This document shows positions 35,086-48,536 of a stretch of 64,000 bases of DNA, piece after piece. How positions within the stretch are numbered: the stretch's first letter is position 1; the number at the start of each line of letters is the position of its first letter. The notes beneath the pieces are model-generated. The model saw only the letters and a list, made by a program, of their open reading frames with translations, did not search any database and was not told the DNA's origin. The translations under genes were made by a program, and so were the position numbers. The DNA comes from Hyposmocoma kahamanoa (Eukaryota; Arthropoda; Insecta; Lepidoptera; Cosmopterigidae). Location: contig NW_020654810.1 in the NCBI RefSeq assembly GCF_003589595.1, forward strand, positions 13,542,303 to 13,606,302, given 5' to 3'.

Positions 35086-37160
35086 GTATAGCCCGGTTGC
35101 ACGACTTTTATGCCAATGTAACCAATCAGGAAGCAGTATAGCGTTTGTGTAGAGTCCTAATTGATTTTTTTTAATTATCAAAAATACGACGTTCTTTTTT
35201 TGAAACTCATTATAGTTGTACAGAAATTAAATTTATCTGCTCAGTGGCGAGTACAATAGAAAATAGAATTTTGATTCAGAACTAAAAAGAGCGCTTGATA
35301 TGGTTTATGAGATTATAATAAACAAATTAAAGTGCAGGAGTAAAAAAAACATTTCATGAAATTTTACCAGCTTCTTGTAGTCCCGATTTTTTTCTCCAAA
35401 AATAATCCTTACATGAAACTAATACTATCAGCACTAAAAAAATAAAAACAAAATTCATTTTTATGTCAGATCCGCAAACGAAAAAAATTTACTGTGCCAA
35501 AATTTTTTTCACAAAATAAGACTTAATGGTTCCTAAGACAGTTTCCCTGTATCTTCTATAGTTTCCGATTTCCCCATACTGTCCCACTTAAAAAACACAC
35601 TGTATATTCATCATTCATAACGTAGGGTGTTAGTTTATTACAAAATTATAAACCCTATCAACAATGCAAAACTAAGTACGTCTACGTACGTTGCTTAATT
35701 GTAATTAGATCATATTATATTTGTTTATTCAATGGTGCGATTAGAGTACTTCGTAATGGTGTAATTAGCACGCAACAGATGACGATGGATGTATTAGGTA
35801 ATATTACAATGCTGCCAACAAAGACCGCCTCGATTATTGACATAATCATTTCCAAAATATAAACAACTTACGTGGGTTGCATACAATATGATAATAAGAT
35901 ACCAAAACAATACACCAAAGCACGCGCAAAAATACCTTGCATCAAATATTATTTGTAAGATTCTCATGGCTACAAATCTCTGTAATAAACTTCTATTATC
36001 ATATCATTTGAATAGCCTATTGCATGTCGCCTAATTTTACTAACTTTCGTACATCTTTTGTAAAATCATATCACCTTTAGACAAAAAAGTCTGATTTAAA
36101 CAGCTCATTGATTAGTTAATGTAGCATTTATACACGGTATTATTATCAAATTTACGTATAAACCGACTTTGACCTTAGTATATTGCCTCGCATTGTCTTG
36201 TCTTTATCTTAGTAAACACACGTTATCTATGCACCATGTCTGCCATGCTTATCGCCATGAGTATGTTAGCCTCAATGACTACTCAAGTCATATTTACATG
36301 AATATATTCAACAATTGAATAAAACTGTGACACTGCTAATACGATAGCAATAATAATGTTTGATAAATGACAATCGGATTGAAATATTTAGTTGGATTAC
36401 AGAAGTTCTAAAACCTATAGGTACATTGTTTGAGAATCGCGAGACTCGAGACAGTAATACAATTTGAAGTAGGTTGTCTAACTGTTTCAGCGAGTCTACC
36501 AACTACCTATTGAGCGCAGCCGCGCGCCCGCCACCCTGCGACGACGTGCCCGCACCGAGTGCGCGCTCTTCTTATCCCACATTGTAAGCTTTTTTCTGCC
36601 TTTCGTCATCAACCCATTTATACGTTCCTCTGCTGGCCATGGGTGGAGACCCACTGAAAGGAGTTTCAGACGAGAGTTTAGACCATAGTCCGCCAATCTG
36701 GCCCAATGCGGTTTGGGGACTTCACACGTTTTCCGAAGGTTGTCAACCTTCAACGTGCAGGTTTCATCACGATGTTTTCCTTCACCGAATAGCTCATGAT
36801 AAATTGCAAATTAAATTTCGCACATAAATTCCGAGAAACTTAGAGGTGCAAGTCTGGGTTCGAAACCACGACCCCTCTGCTTGAGAGGCAGTAGGTCAAA
36901 CCATTAGGGCATCACTGCTTTTTGCTTCCTGTATGCCGTGACAATTTAATGAAAACTACTCATGTGTTTATCCATATCACTGCTTTATTATTACGCGATT
37001 TGTGACTAGGTTTTTTGTGAACAGTGAGGCGCCGCCGGGGCCAGGTTCGGCAGGCGGCAGTGGCGCAGGCAGCACAGCTAGCGCGGCCAGCGGTGCAAGC
37101 GCCGAAAGCAAGCCCGGAGGCTGCGACTACCCGCGCGCCGACGACGTCGCCGACCCGTAG
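23169..37160 (+). CDS. same BTB gene, alternative BEN-domain isoform
   Basis: The first four exons (to 26326, phase 1) can splice past the zinc-finger exon to 32681-32805, 34077-34399, 36491-36583 and 37025-37160 (stop TAG). Each junction is GT-AG, and the phases 1, 0, 2, 2 match exactly. This gives 1623 nt, 540 aa. The exon 34077-34399 encodes a BEN domain (about residues 375-460): [20 protein letters not shown], then [20 protein letters not shown] and [20 protein letters not shown] domains are DNA- or protein-binding modules of chromatin factors; BTB plus BEN occurs in NACC1/NACC2 and in one isoform of Drosophila mod(mdg4). The C-terminus is Ala/Gly/Ser-rich and disordered. All four exons are GC-rich islands in AT-rich introns, which supports coding. 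Transcript evidence is needed to prove the choice of terminal exons. Confidence 0.82.
26327..26667 (+). other. possible retained-intron extension of the BTB gene
   Basis: If the donor at 26327 is not used, the frame stays open for 113 more codons after ENTE ([20 protein letters not shown]...) to the stop at 26667. The first 40 codons have coding-like composition, then the sequence turns Arg/Ala/Pro-rich. It could be a third, fingerless isoform or simply a GC-rich intron. Confidence 0.3.
27178..30040. other. intron or 3' UTR region of the BTB gene
   Basis: After the zinc-finger stop the sequence is AT-rich with no supported coding. It contains the 3' UTR of that isoform and intronic sequence of the BEN isoform. 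A small G-rich segment at 29350-29455 (ggtagtgggtggtgcctacc and a later related word) is repeat-like. Confidence 0.4.
30041..32424. mobile_element. palindromic Tc1/mariner-type element with about 870-bp arms
   Basis: Starts TACAGGGTGTCTGGTAAAG and ends with its inverse, with TA at both edges. Unlike an ordinary Tc1-type element, the complementarity does not stop after the termini. It continues about 870 bp inwards, through non-coding sequence and into the 3' part of a transposase gene. Left arm (minus): [41 protein letters not shown] at about 30905-30680. Right arm (plus): [29 protein letters not shown] at 31670-31820. The unique centre, 30920-31570, carries the helix-turn-helix and first catalytic parts on the plus strand ([25 protein letters not shown] in a shifted frame). 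Stops and frameshifts make it inactive. It lies in the BTB gene intron between the zinc-finger exon and the BEN-isoform exons. Confidence 0.88.
33293..33330. repeat. perfect 15-bp hairpin
   Basis: aaaaaccattattac at 33293-33307 pairs exactly with gtaataatggttttt at 33316-33330 across an 8-nt loop. It is intronic in the BEN isoform, with no T-run or other sign of function. Confidence 0.7.
34433..35440. repeat. nested direct and inverted repeats
   Basis: The segment 34536-34627 (starting tcaaaattctattttctatt) recurs inverted at 35187-35277 with few mismatches. The adjoining segment 34433-34525 (tgtcccgattttttt, atccttgcatg, ctatcagca) recurs in direct orientation at 35360-35440. Between the arms are a (TA)n run and a unit starting agcccggttgcacgac. 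It lies directly downstream of the BEN exon. Confidence 0.7.
35047..35086. repeat. (TA)n microsatellite
   Basis: About 18 TA units with one break, between the inverted arms described at 34433-35440. Confidence 0.9.
36597..36925 (-). mobile_element. tRNA-derived SINE, full-length
   Basis: Read on the minus strand from 36925: a tRNA-like head with an A-box-like tgccctaatggtttgacc and B-box ggtttcgaaccc, followed by a body with ttcggtgaaggaaaacatcg, gatgaaacctgcacgttgaa and a tail gtataaatgggttgatgacg. A fragment of the same family is at 60585-60760. The SINE tail begins only about 15 bases after the splice donor of BTB-gene exon 36491-36583. Confidence 0.85.
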
Positions 37161-37997
37161 TGGTGCAGCTCTGTGCACACGCCCGTATTGCATATCACTT
37201 TCATAATCTTGTTATTTTTTACCAAAAAGAGAAATTGTAATCGTCGCTACTTGGCGTCGCGTGGTGCCACCGACCCTGCTGTTAATAACAGGGAGGTGGT
37301 GCGATGAGGTCCGGGCGGCGATATCAGTTCGGTGGCACAGCGTGCCATCATTGCGTGGCGGTGCGTTAATCCTGTCAAATATTCATATTTATTTAGGTGA
37401 TATTTTTCTATTGGCTACTGATAAGAATTTATCTCGTTATGCGACCGGCCGTGCCGGCGCATTGTCGTTCGTAAGGGGAGTGGTGCCCGAAGCTCTAGCA
37501 ATAATTTATCAGGTTCCTAAGACATGTTTCGTAGATAGGTTCTATATGCACGAATTTTTCGCGAACACTGCCGCTTGATTTTAAAATTTTATTTTGTCGA
37601 TATTAGTCGTTCGATCGCTTCCTTTACTTTTAATAAGAAAAGTCATTTCGTGGTTACTTTAAAAATTTGTATATGAAGCATTTAAGTGCTGTACGAGGGA
37701 CCGTTGCAATTGCAAAGTAAATATATCAAAATGGCATAATTTTTAGGACTAATATAGAGCTATAATAGTCATTTTGTTTTATAGGTGTAAATGATAAAGA
37801 ATTTATTTTGGCGTGTCTGGTTGGATGTCGTAAAGTCTTTGGAGAGCTGTGATCATGATGGATTTAAATAAAGCAGTCATATTTTTAAAATAATTACGAT
37901 TAAGAGTTATTACGTAATTAATACCAATTGTACAGATTATCTGTACGCCATCGTAAGTGGTATAAGTGACAGTCGTCTGTTTGCTTTCACCGCTCAC

Positions 37998-38074
37998 CGG
38001 AGAGCGGCGCGGCGAGGCCGCGGCCGAAGTCCGGCGGCGGCTCCTGCGAACGACTAGCGGTCCTGACACCTCAA
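37998..38074 (-). other. candidate GC-rich exon
   Basis: On the minus strand a polypyrimidine tract plus tgtgtgcag precedes 77 GC-rich bases that end in CCG followed by gtgagc, a strong donor. One frame is open (VEVSGPLVVRRSRRRTSAA). The composition matches the coding islands of the BTB gene, but this lies on the other strand. On the plus strand the island has only a poor acceptor and no donor. It could be part of an unrecognised minus-strand transcript. Confidence 0.3.
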
Positions 38075-39256
38075 CTGCACACAGATGCATTAATCATATC
38101 AAAAAAAAGCAATAACTACTATTATTTGATAAATAAAAGATTTTTAATTTTTAAATACTATTTTAACCAAGTTGTTATAAATGTAGCTAGTATATAACGG
38201 AAGTCTCTTGAAAAGTCCACGTTTATATAGTTCTTTTGAACGTTTGATGTAACCCTCATAATAATTATGTACTGTCTCACGTTTTAAAGTCATATCAATT
38301 TAAAATATAGTTTCACGTTCTGTATTTTGTACATTACGTAAGCAAGTAAGGTATAGTGTATGTAACTCAGTGCTAGAAACGAGATGTGTCGTGATATAAA
38401 GGAAACTGTTATAAACCAGGACTGTCACGTCACGAATCGGCAGAAGACTGATGTACCTCGTATGTAGGTTTGAGTGAGGGTAGCTTATGTTATAGTGCCA
38501 ATGAGGAGCGCATCCCAAAAGGATGTCCAGCATACACATCTCCTCCCTACGACGCGAGTAGTACACAGTATACTGTTTTAGAAATGATCCACAAGATATT
38601 TGTGTACCTATAAGTAACAGTTACCAGAGTAGAATATCGTAGTCACGCAATGCTACCTAGTAAACATACTAACAAATCATAATGATTGTGATGCCAATCG
38701 AAAGTGTTAATGCTCAAATTTGCCAAATTTTACTTGCCGAAATGGTCTTGTCCATTAATTTCGTGAATGATTCTAAGTCGGTATCGCGGCCATTCCGATT
38801 CGACGTATCTGAAAGTAACAAGAACGTCGTCGGAAATCGGGATGGTGAGTCACGTTTGCTCAACAAATGGAGAATATTCCTTTCATAGTCAGTTCACACA
38901 CATTCATTGTAAAAGTTAAAACTTTTTCGCCCAATGAAAGTTTATATCATTAGTAAGATTAATTGAACAAAATTTAATGGTAAAAAAGAAATTAAGAATT
39001 AATGAATTCGCGAGTATAAATAAATACTTTGTGAGAATACTCGAGATACAATATGTTAATTTAGTGCCAAATGATAAGTTAACTCGTAGCAATATATTGT
39101 ATCCTAATGCTCTTGTAATTTCTCACGTAGTGTTAATGACCTATGAGGTTTCAAAGGTTTCTTTTACAAGACTATAATATATTTATACAGGGAAGTGTTA
39201 GGTATGTATTGTTGATCGGATTTAAGAGTGTTGTTGAGGTAAAATACTCATTGAGG

Positions 39257-39519
39257 CAGGGTGTAAAAATAAACCAGCCGACTACCGGTATTCCTCGCTA
39301 GCTGTTGGTAGCACGAAGACCTACAGGCGTCTAAGTTTACCCTAGTCTAGTTTAGATGTGTATTCGTAGTTTAAAAAAGTTTTATCAAAGTTAACCACAA
39401 TTCCAAAATGCCAAAAATTGCCAAACTCCTTTTTCCTTCAACAGGGTAAATGAACATTTCAGAAAATCTTACAATCTGCATTAAACGAATTAGGACATAA
39501 ATATTATTTTTACACTCTG
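39257..39519. repeat. 263-bp candidate MITE
   Basis: Left end cagggtgtaaaaataaa and right end (inverted) cagagtgtaaaaataat form 17-bp terminal inverted repeats with two mismatches. No coding. The target duplication is unclear. Confidence 0.5.
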
Positions 39520-40080
39520 TTTTCATAACATTGATTGAGCAATGGAACAAGAGAATTTATTTATCAAGTAAGTTTTTTTATTTATGATATTTTTTTTACT
39601 AAAATTAATTATACAATGATGATTTTGCATTTTTATGATTACTTATATTGGCAGCTGTCCATAAATGGTGATGGATAAAATCAGTCACTGGTTCGTTTGG
39701 GCTTTCATAAATTAATTGTAAAACGATACATCGAACATGACACATTGGGCACAAATATTAATAGAAATGCTTAGTTGCTGCTTGCTGTATGTTAATAAAA
39801 TCATCGTTCCTGACAGCTAGTGTCTGTTGGATCATTGGTTGAAATCCAAATTGTTAAGTATCAAGATTTATGTATCCAACATTTATCGATAAATCTAGGA
39901 AATGAGTAAAGAACAACATCAATGCCACTGCTCCTAATAGGTGCAGCGTTGTGCCAAAATTTGTACTAGTCTTTAAAAAAGAAATGTTGTTATCATTTTT
40001 CAGATTTTATTTAGTCCAGAATGTGTTTGTTTCTGTGCTGTGAAAGTAAAAATTTAACAAACCAATGCATGCGATTACAG

Positions 40081-40128
40081 CTGAAGGCTCTCGGTATGTT
40101 CCCTACAACATTCACGCACTTACCTAAT
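40081..40128 (+). other. candidate 48-bp exon
   Basis: gcgattacag / 48 bases / gtaagt has both splice borders, and one frame is open for 16 codons (LKALGMFPTTFTHLPN). No neighbouring exon was recognised, so this may be chance. Confidence 0.2.
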
Positions 40129-41319
40129 GTAAGTTTGTATATCATTTTGATAGACATTGTTATCACTAGTTGTTGTTACAATTAAATTTAACGTCTACGT
40201 AATATTGTCTAAACTAAAGCGAACACATCAGGTTCCTATCCAAGTTATGGACCAGTCATAATAACTTTAATGCAAGTTGAGAGTAGTAATACTTCGTGGC
40301 ATGTAGCTATCAAACCTGTCATGCGTTTTTGACCTATTGCTCTATGTAGTAATATCCAAATTGAAACATATCTCTTTGGTACATATCAATGTTTTTCAAA
40401 TATTATTGTCATAAAGTATTTAATTTACTACATAATCCTCTTACGCAACTCGAGAGTATTATCTTCAATTACTGGTCTATCGAACTTATGAAAGTGTCAA
40501 TATTTTTATAACGAGTCATAAAACCTAGCGCATGATTATCGTATTGGTTTGTTATAATATTTTTAATATTTATACACGAAAGCACGTAATAATTATTTAG
40601 CTTTGAGCTTGTGCAATATTATTCCAAATTGTTTATAGGAAAATCTGTTACTAATTATTTCTAAATTGTTATAAATATTTTTGTAAACATAAAAGACATA
40701 GGCAACTGAAATTCTATTTTTGTTGTGCATTTATTCTCAAATTTTATCAGAAGTAAGCCACAAACCCATTGTGGACTGTAATGTCTGCGTCTGTGAAGAA
40801 CTATTATATTAGATACAGTAGATTTTTTTATATAACGCTGATATTGTGAGTCAATTCTAGTAATGTTAATGTTCCCTTTTTATTTAGAATAATTTTACGT
40901 TAAACAAATTAAACTAAGATATTGCTCAACCAAGATGCAATGCTAACTGCAATTAGGCATATGAGTTAATTTTAAAATTGTCCTTTTTTATATTTTTATT
41001 TATCTGATATTCTGTTTTTGTGAATTACGGCAGCGCATGTTAATCTATGATTTATTCTTAAGAGAGGCCAAATGTTGACTTGCTTATGTGAGACTGTTTT
41101 GCCAAGAATGAAGAAGTATATTATTATTACCTACATTGTTTTAAAAATAAATGCTTTTGTATAATTTTGTATTTTATTTACTCTCATTGTTATTCCAACT
41201 TAGACAACCCCATATACTACATTACTGAGAAATCTTACATTAGCTATGGCCAGTATGAAATTTGTATGACGCACATTAGGGGAGGCCCATGACCGCACCA
41301 AGCTGTATTACAATAGGCT

Positions 41320-42510
41320 GCTGATTAGCGATGCGCAACTTTGAATGTTACTAATCTCAGATTACAAAACTTATTGTTTTGTAATTTGAGTTACTTAAAT
41401 CATTCGAATGGGCAAATGATTCGCTTAAGTCGAATCCAAGAATTATTCAACTCGCGTGGAATAATTACTAATCCCCTTCGTCACGTTTCTTTACCGTATG
41501 TCAGATAAGGCTTTTTATTAATCCATGATTCCATAGAGCATTATTTCTCTCAATGGAATCTCGGGATTTTATAAATGATCATTATCGTTCGAAAACGAAA
41601 ATTAGTAGGTTACTAATTTGTTATTCGAATGACAGGATTAGTAGGGGTGGGTGATAAATGACATGATGATGAAATGATGAAAAAATCACGATGATCCGCC
41701 GTCAAACAGTATCACCGTGACTCGTTCCGAAGGAACGACGTTCCAGAGTCACATAGGTGTTCCTCTGTTCCAATAGCTATCCCCGTCACTCACATCACTA
41801 CATACGTATTTGATACAATGCGCGATCTCCGTTCCATGGTGGCTGAGCGCGCCACTCGTTGTAGTTCTCTTCAAATCGAGCCATTTCGGCGATGGGAGGG
41901 AATGAAATAGGATGACTTTCTTTGCTCACTCACAAGGGTCGTAGGTGCTTATTACTACTAGAAGGGGCGGATAAAAAAATCTGCAGCAGTTATTATAAAC
42001 CTATTTACGAACAAAGTAAAATATTTTTGTATATTTGTTTTATTATAGGAAGAGTTGGTATTTTATATTTATGTATAATCTACTTTGTGTATTCTACTAG
42101 AAATATAATTACATTACACTTTATGTCTATTTTTAACAATCCGAAGATTCGCATTAAATAAGTAACAAACAAAATTACATTAAATACAAAATCAACTTTT
42201 TGAATGGAATTGAAACTTATTACAAAGGGAGTAAAAACTTAAATCATTGTATAAAAAACGGCTATAAGTATTAGAAAGAAGCCGCTGGCTAAAACCGTAT
42301 ATCGTAATGTAAGTTATAGGCGTGACAAGGTCACGGAAGTAACAGTCGTGACAAAATCACGACGATTTATCACTGTGATTTTTTTTGGAACCGGAACGAC
42401 AGTCACGGCGATGGAAATGTAACGCTATTCCCCATGTCTAAGGATTAGTAATTACTTGGATTACTAACGCATCGAATATCGAAATCATTCGTAATCGCGC
42501 ATCTAGGAAC
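41320..42510. repeat. degenerate nested palindromic elements
   Basis: Outer ends resemble each other in inverse (tagcgatgcgcaa near 41327; its partner is gcgcatcta read on the plus strand near 42500). Inner ends at about 41645 and 42435 share cgtgact/agtcacg and gttcc/ggaac blocks. The sequence looks like one or two decayed hAT-like or other terminal-inverted-repeat elements. No clean target duplication was found. Confidence 0.35.
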
Positions 42511-44611
42511 AGCATCGGATCAAAAGTATCGAAACCGTACTCATGACTAGTACCGGATAAAAAGTATCGCACTCAGAGTACAGATAAAACACATGAATTA
42601 ATAAGTCTGTCTTTTTTATTTGTTTATGATTTTTAATTGAAACAAATAATAAAAGAATTTGATTAATTCAATAAATTGATAAAATCAATCAATCGTCATT
42701 TCACATATATTGTGTTGCGTAAATTTTCAATTTCCCACTCTTTCGCTGTACAACCAGCTTAAAACAAAAGTCTATTTGGTAACCGTCTGTTTCTCGTCTT
42801 TGATACAGTATTGCCTGCTTTTGAGAACAAACGTTCTGAAGAAGGGACAAACTTCTTTTAAAGAGGCAAATACAGCCAAGTAATTGCATTACGCAGCCAA
42901 GCGCGGACTTGTATATTAAACTGGACCGCGCACTAAGTTAATAAAACGAGCCGAGTGAGAGGCTTCAAAGTAGTAATGCATCTCTTTGTAACAGGAACAG
43001 GGTGTTTATTCATGTTTCAGCCACCCGTATTGTTTTTAACTTTAGAAAATGTGGCCGCTTATGGATGACCAAAACTACTAATATTATTTCATAATACAAA
43101 TTAGGTTACATTGTTGATATATTTTTTTTGTGTTAGTACAGTAAAAGCATATTACCTTTAAGCTAATAACCTAAGATGATTTGATTTAGCGGTGGCAACT
43201 TGTTTGACAAGGATAGACCACTACTTCGAGCTATCTCACGTGCCTCGGTTTTTTACTTTTACTTAAAATAAACCTTAACATAACCCAATGAGGTATAAAT
43301 TTGTAATATTGGTATGTCGAAGTGCGCGATCCAGTTTATGAAATATATAAATCCGTGCAGCCAAGTAATTTGGGATGAGGATGGCATTAAAAAAAATCGC
43401 TGTGTGGCTTGCGTTATGATATGAGGTATCCTAAAAAAGAATTATTCGAAACGATTACGATACTTGTCAAAAACTTACTTACTTTATTCGTCCCTCGATA
43501 CCGATATTTTTGTATCGAGTATAAAAGTGTCGGTATCGAGGAAAAAGTGCTCGATACCAAGAAATAGCGATATTTTTTCCGTGTCCCTACGCGCATTGTT
43601 AGATGGTGGAGACTAATCAATTAGTTGCTTTGCTTTCCATCGATCGTTTAGCTAGTTGGCGGTGGCGTAGTTATTTTTGACAAAAAGCAAGTATGTACAT
43701 ACGTACATACATACTTCAATCAAAAACTTTTTCAGCACCTTTTATAATATAATTATATTAAGCCCAACGTGAAGTTGTTTTTTGTACACTGTATTTACAC
43801 AACAAAATGTATTATAATTTAAAATTATTATATTATAGATTAGATCTTTCTTTTTGTAGAAGTACACAAGTGTACCTTTCGAGTTTAATGGTTCCCGCCG
43901 AAAAAAATTAGAGTCGTTCGAGGAAATGCGCCACAATCATTTTATCGGTTTTTTCGCAATATACGTTTATTACACAGGTCAAGTCGCAGACAATCAAACA
44001 AAGATTAGGCGATTTTTCGCCGCTTAAGATACTTCGAGCGGTCGCGCTGTGACTAAAAAAGTAATCGGCGACTTGGCGGTATTTAGGTCACGTTTGAAAT
44101 AGGAAAAGGCGATTTTAGGCTACTAAAGAAAATGTCTGGGGAATTACAAATTTGATTCAAGCAGAATTGTAGAATTGTTTTCCTTGATTTTTAGGGATTT
44201 TATAGCTTGGGCGAATATTGGCTACTTAACACACATAACTTGGCGAATTAACTTCGCAAAAGTCTGGCAACACTGCAGACAAGAGACAAGTTTCTTTTTT
44301 TTCGTTTGTAAGGTTGCGGGATATTATTTTTTGGTTTTGTTTTCGGGGCATTGATAACTGAAATATCAGCAAACTTATAAATTAAACGTTTATTTTAAAT
44401 AACAGTGCCGTCTTCCGTATTAAACATTTACATTTTGCACATGCACATACGTTTTATATAAAGCAAATTATAAATGAATGTTTTTGCTGCGCGTCTGCGC
44501 TGCCGAGTTTATTATGATTCTACAGATTTTGTAGCAATTAATTAATATTCAGTTTTTTCAATTGCCTTTTATGTCTGTTATCAAGTCTAAATTAGATTTT
44601 GAGAATATTAG

Positions 44612-47632
<3,021 letters not shown>

Positions 47633-47712
47633 TTACGCTATGTTATCTTACCTACGTTATCTTTATTTACATCCTTTTATTTTACAAAATTTAACAGTTA
47701 TTTCCTTGATGA

Positions 47713-47718
47713 AATAAA
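47713..47718 (+). promoter_or_regulatory. polyadenylation signal AATAAA of METTL5
   Basis: Canonical hexamer 80 nt past the METTL5 stop; probably shared with SOSS-C if the two are co-transcribed. Confidence 0.6.
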
Positions 47719-48536
47719 TATTTACCTTAGTTGGAAATAGAGTATAGAAGAGTATACTGGCGTTACTTCATAACGCCAGTCTTTGACATTTATAGAAAAG
47801 AAAAGACTGCTAAAATATGGCTAAAATACAACACAATGTTAAAGCAATCATCTCATTGTCTAAATTTGTAAACCTCGGAACCTCCAGTGAATTTCGAGTA
47901 GACACAAAAACAGGATTACTAGAAATTATTATATTACAATCTATGATTATACCTTTATTTTATAATTTGAAAAAGGTCTACAAATTATATTTTAAGCGTT
48001 AATTGCCAGATATTGTTGAAGCTTGAAGGGTAAAAAAGACATTTCGTCCAAAAACGGAGTTACGTGGTTTTCAAATTTAGCCGACGCGCGACGTCTGTAA
48101 TATAGAAGTATAATGCCTGTATGTTGCAAATGTTTCATCTCTACTTTTTTAATTCAAATAATTTAATGCGATGTTTCAGAAGTCCGAGAAATGTGGTTCT
48201 TGCGAAATTGAATTAGGTTAAAAAAAAAAATTTGAGTGCGCAAATATGAAAAATTAAACATTAATCATTGTATAATTGTAAACAAATATTCGATACGATG
48301 ACGCGACGTAGAAATCAAAAGAATAAATTATGAAATATAATCTTTTATTTTATTTATAAAGAAATATATCAGTCTTCATTTAGGCATACTAAATTCATCA
48401 GACACTATGTTTTTTTAAATCCTGTAAGCATGTTCATACTTTATAAAGGAACATTTAATTTCAGACAGTCTGTCAATCAACCTATATTCGCATTTACACA
48501 GAGTGTATGTATGTCTAAAAACATTATACATTATCG
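47719..48536. other. convergent 3' region between METTL5 and ALDH7A1
   Basis: AT-rich. On the minus strand ATAAATAAAATAAAA at 48343-48357 supplies AATAAA hexamers about 185 nt past the ALDH7A1 stop. The open frame 47817-48002 is not recognisable. A small inverted repeat (actggcgtta / taacgccagt) is at 47757-47782. Confidence 0.45.

Larger units (their letters stand above)
37161..44611. other. gene-poor interval after the BTB gene
   Basis: The first part should be the 3' UTR of the BEN isoform; the open frame 37261-37578 directly after the stop has no family signature. A GC-rich island with splice-like borders is at 37998-38074 (minus), a 48-bp exon-like piece is at 40081-40128, a small MITE is at 39257-39519 and degenerate palindromic elements are at 41320-42510. 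A short palindromic block built on tcgataccgatat lies at 43490-43575. The rest is AT-rich, and I see nothing else supportable. Confidence 0.4.

Noticed and set aside
37261..37578. 105-codon frame after the BEN-isoform stop
   Set aside because: Starts with GTG, has no family signature and lies where the 3' UTR is expected.
42701..42889. Minus-strand frame of 62 codons in a repeat-rich interval
   Set aside because: Briefly considered as a hAT transposase fragment, but no diagnostic motif could be found.
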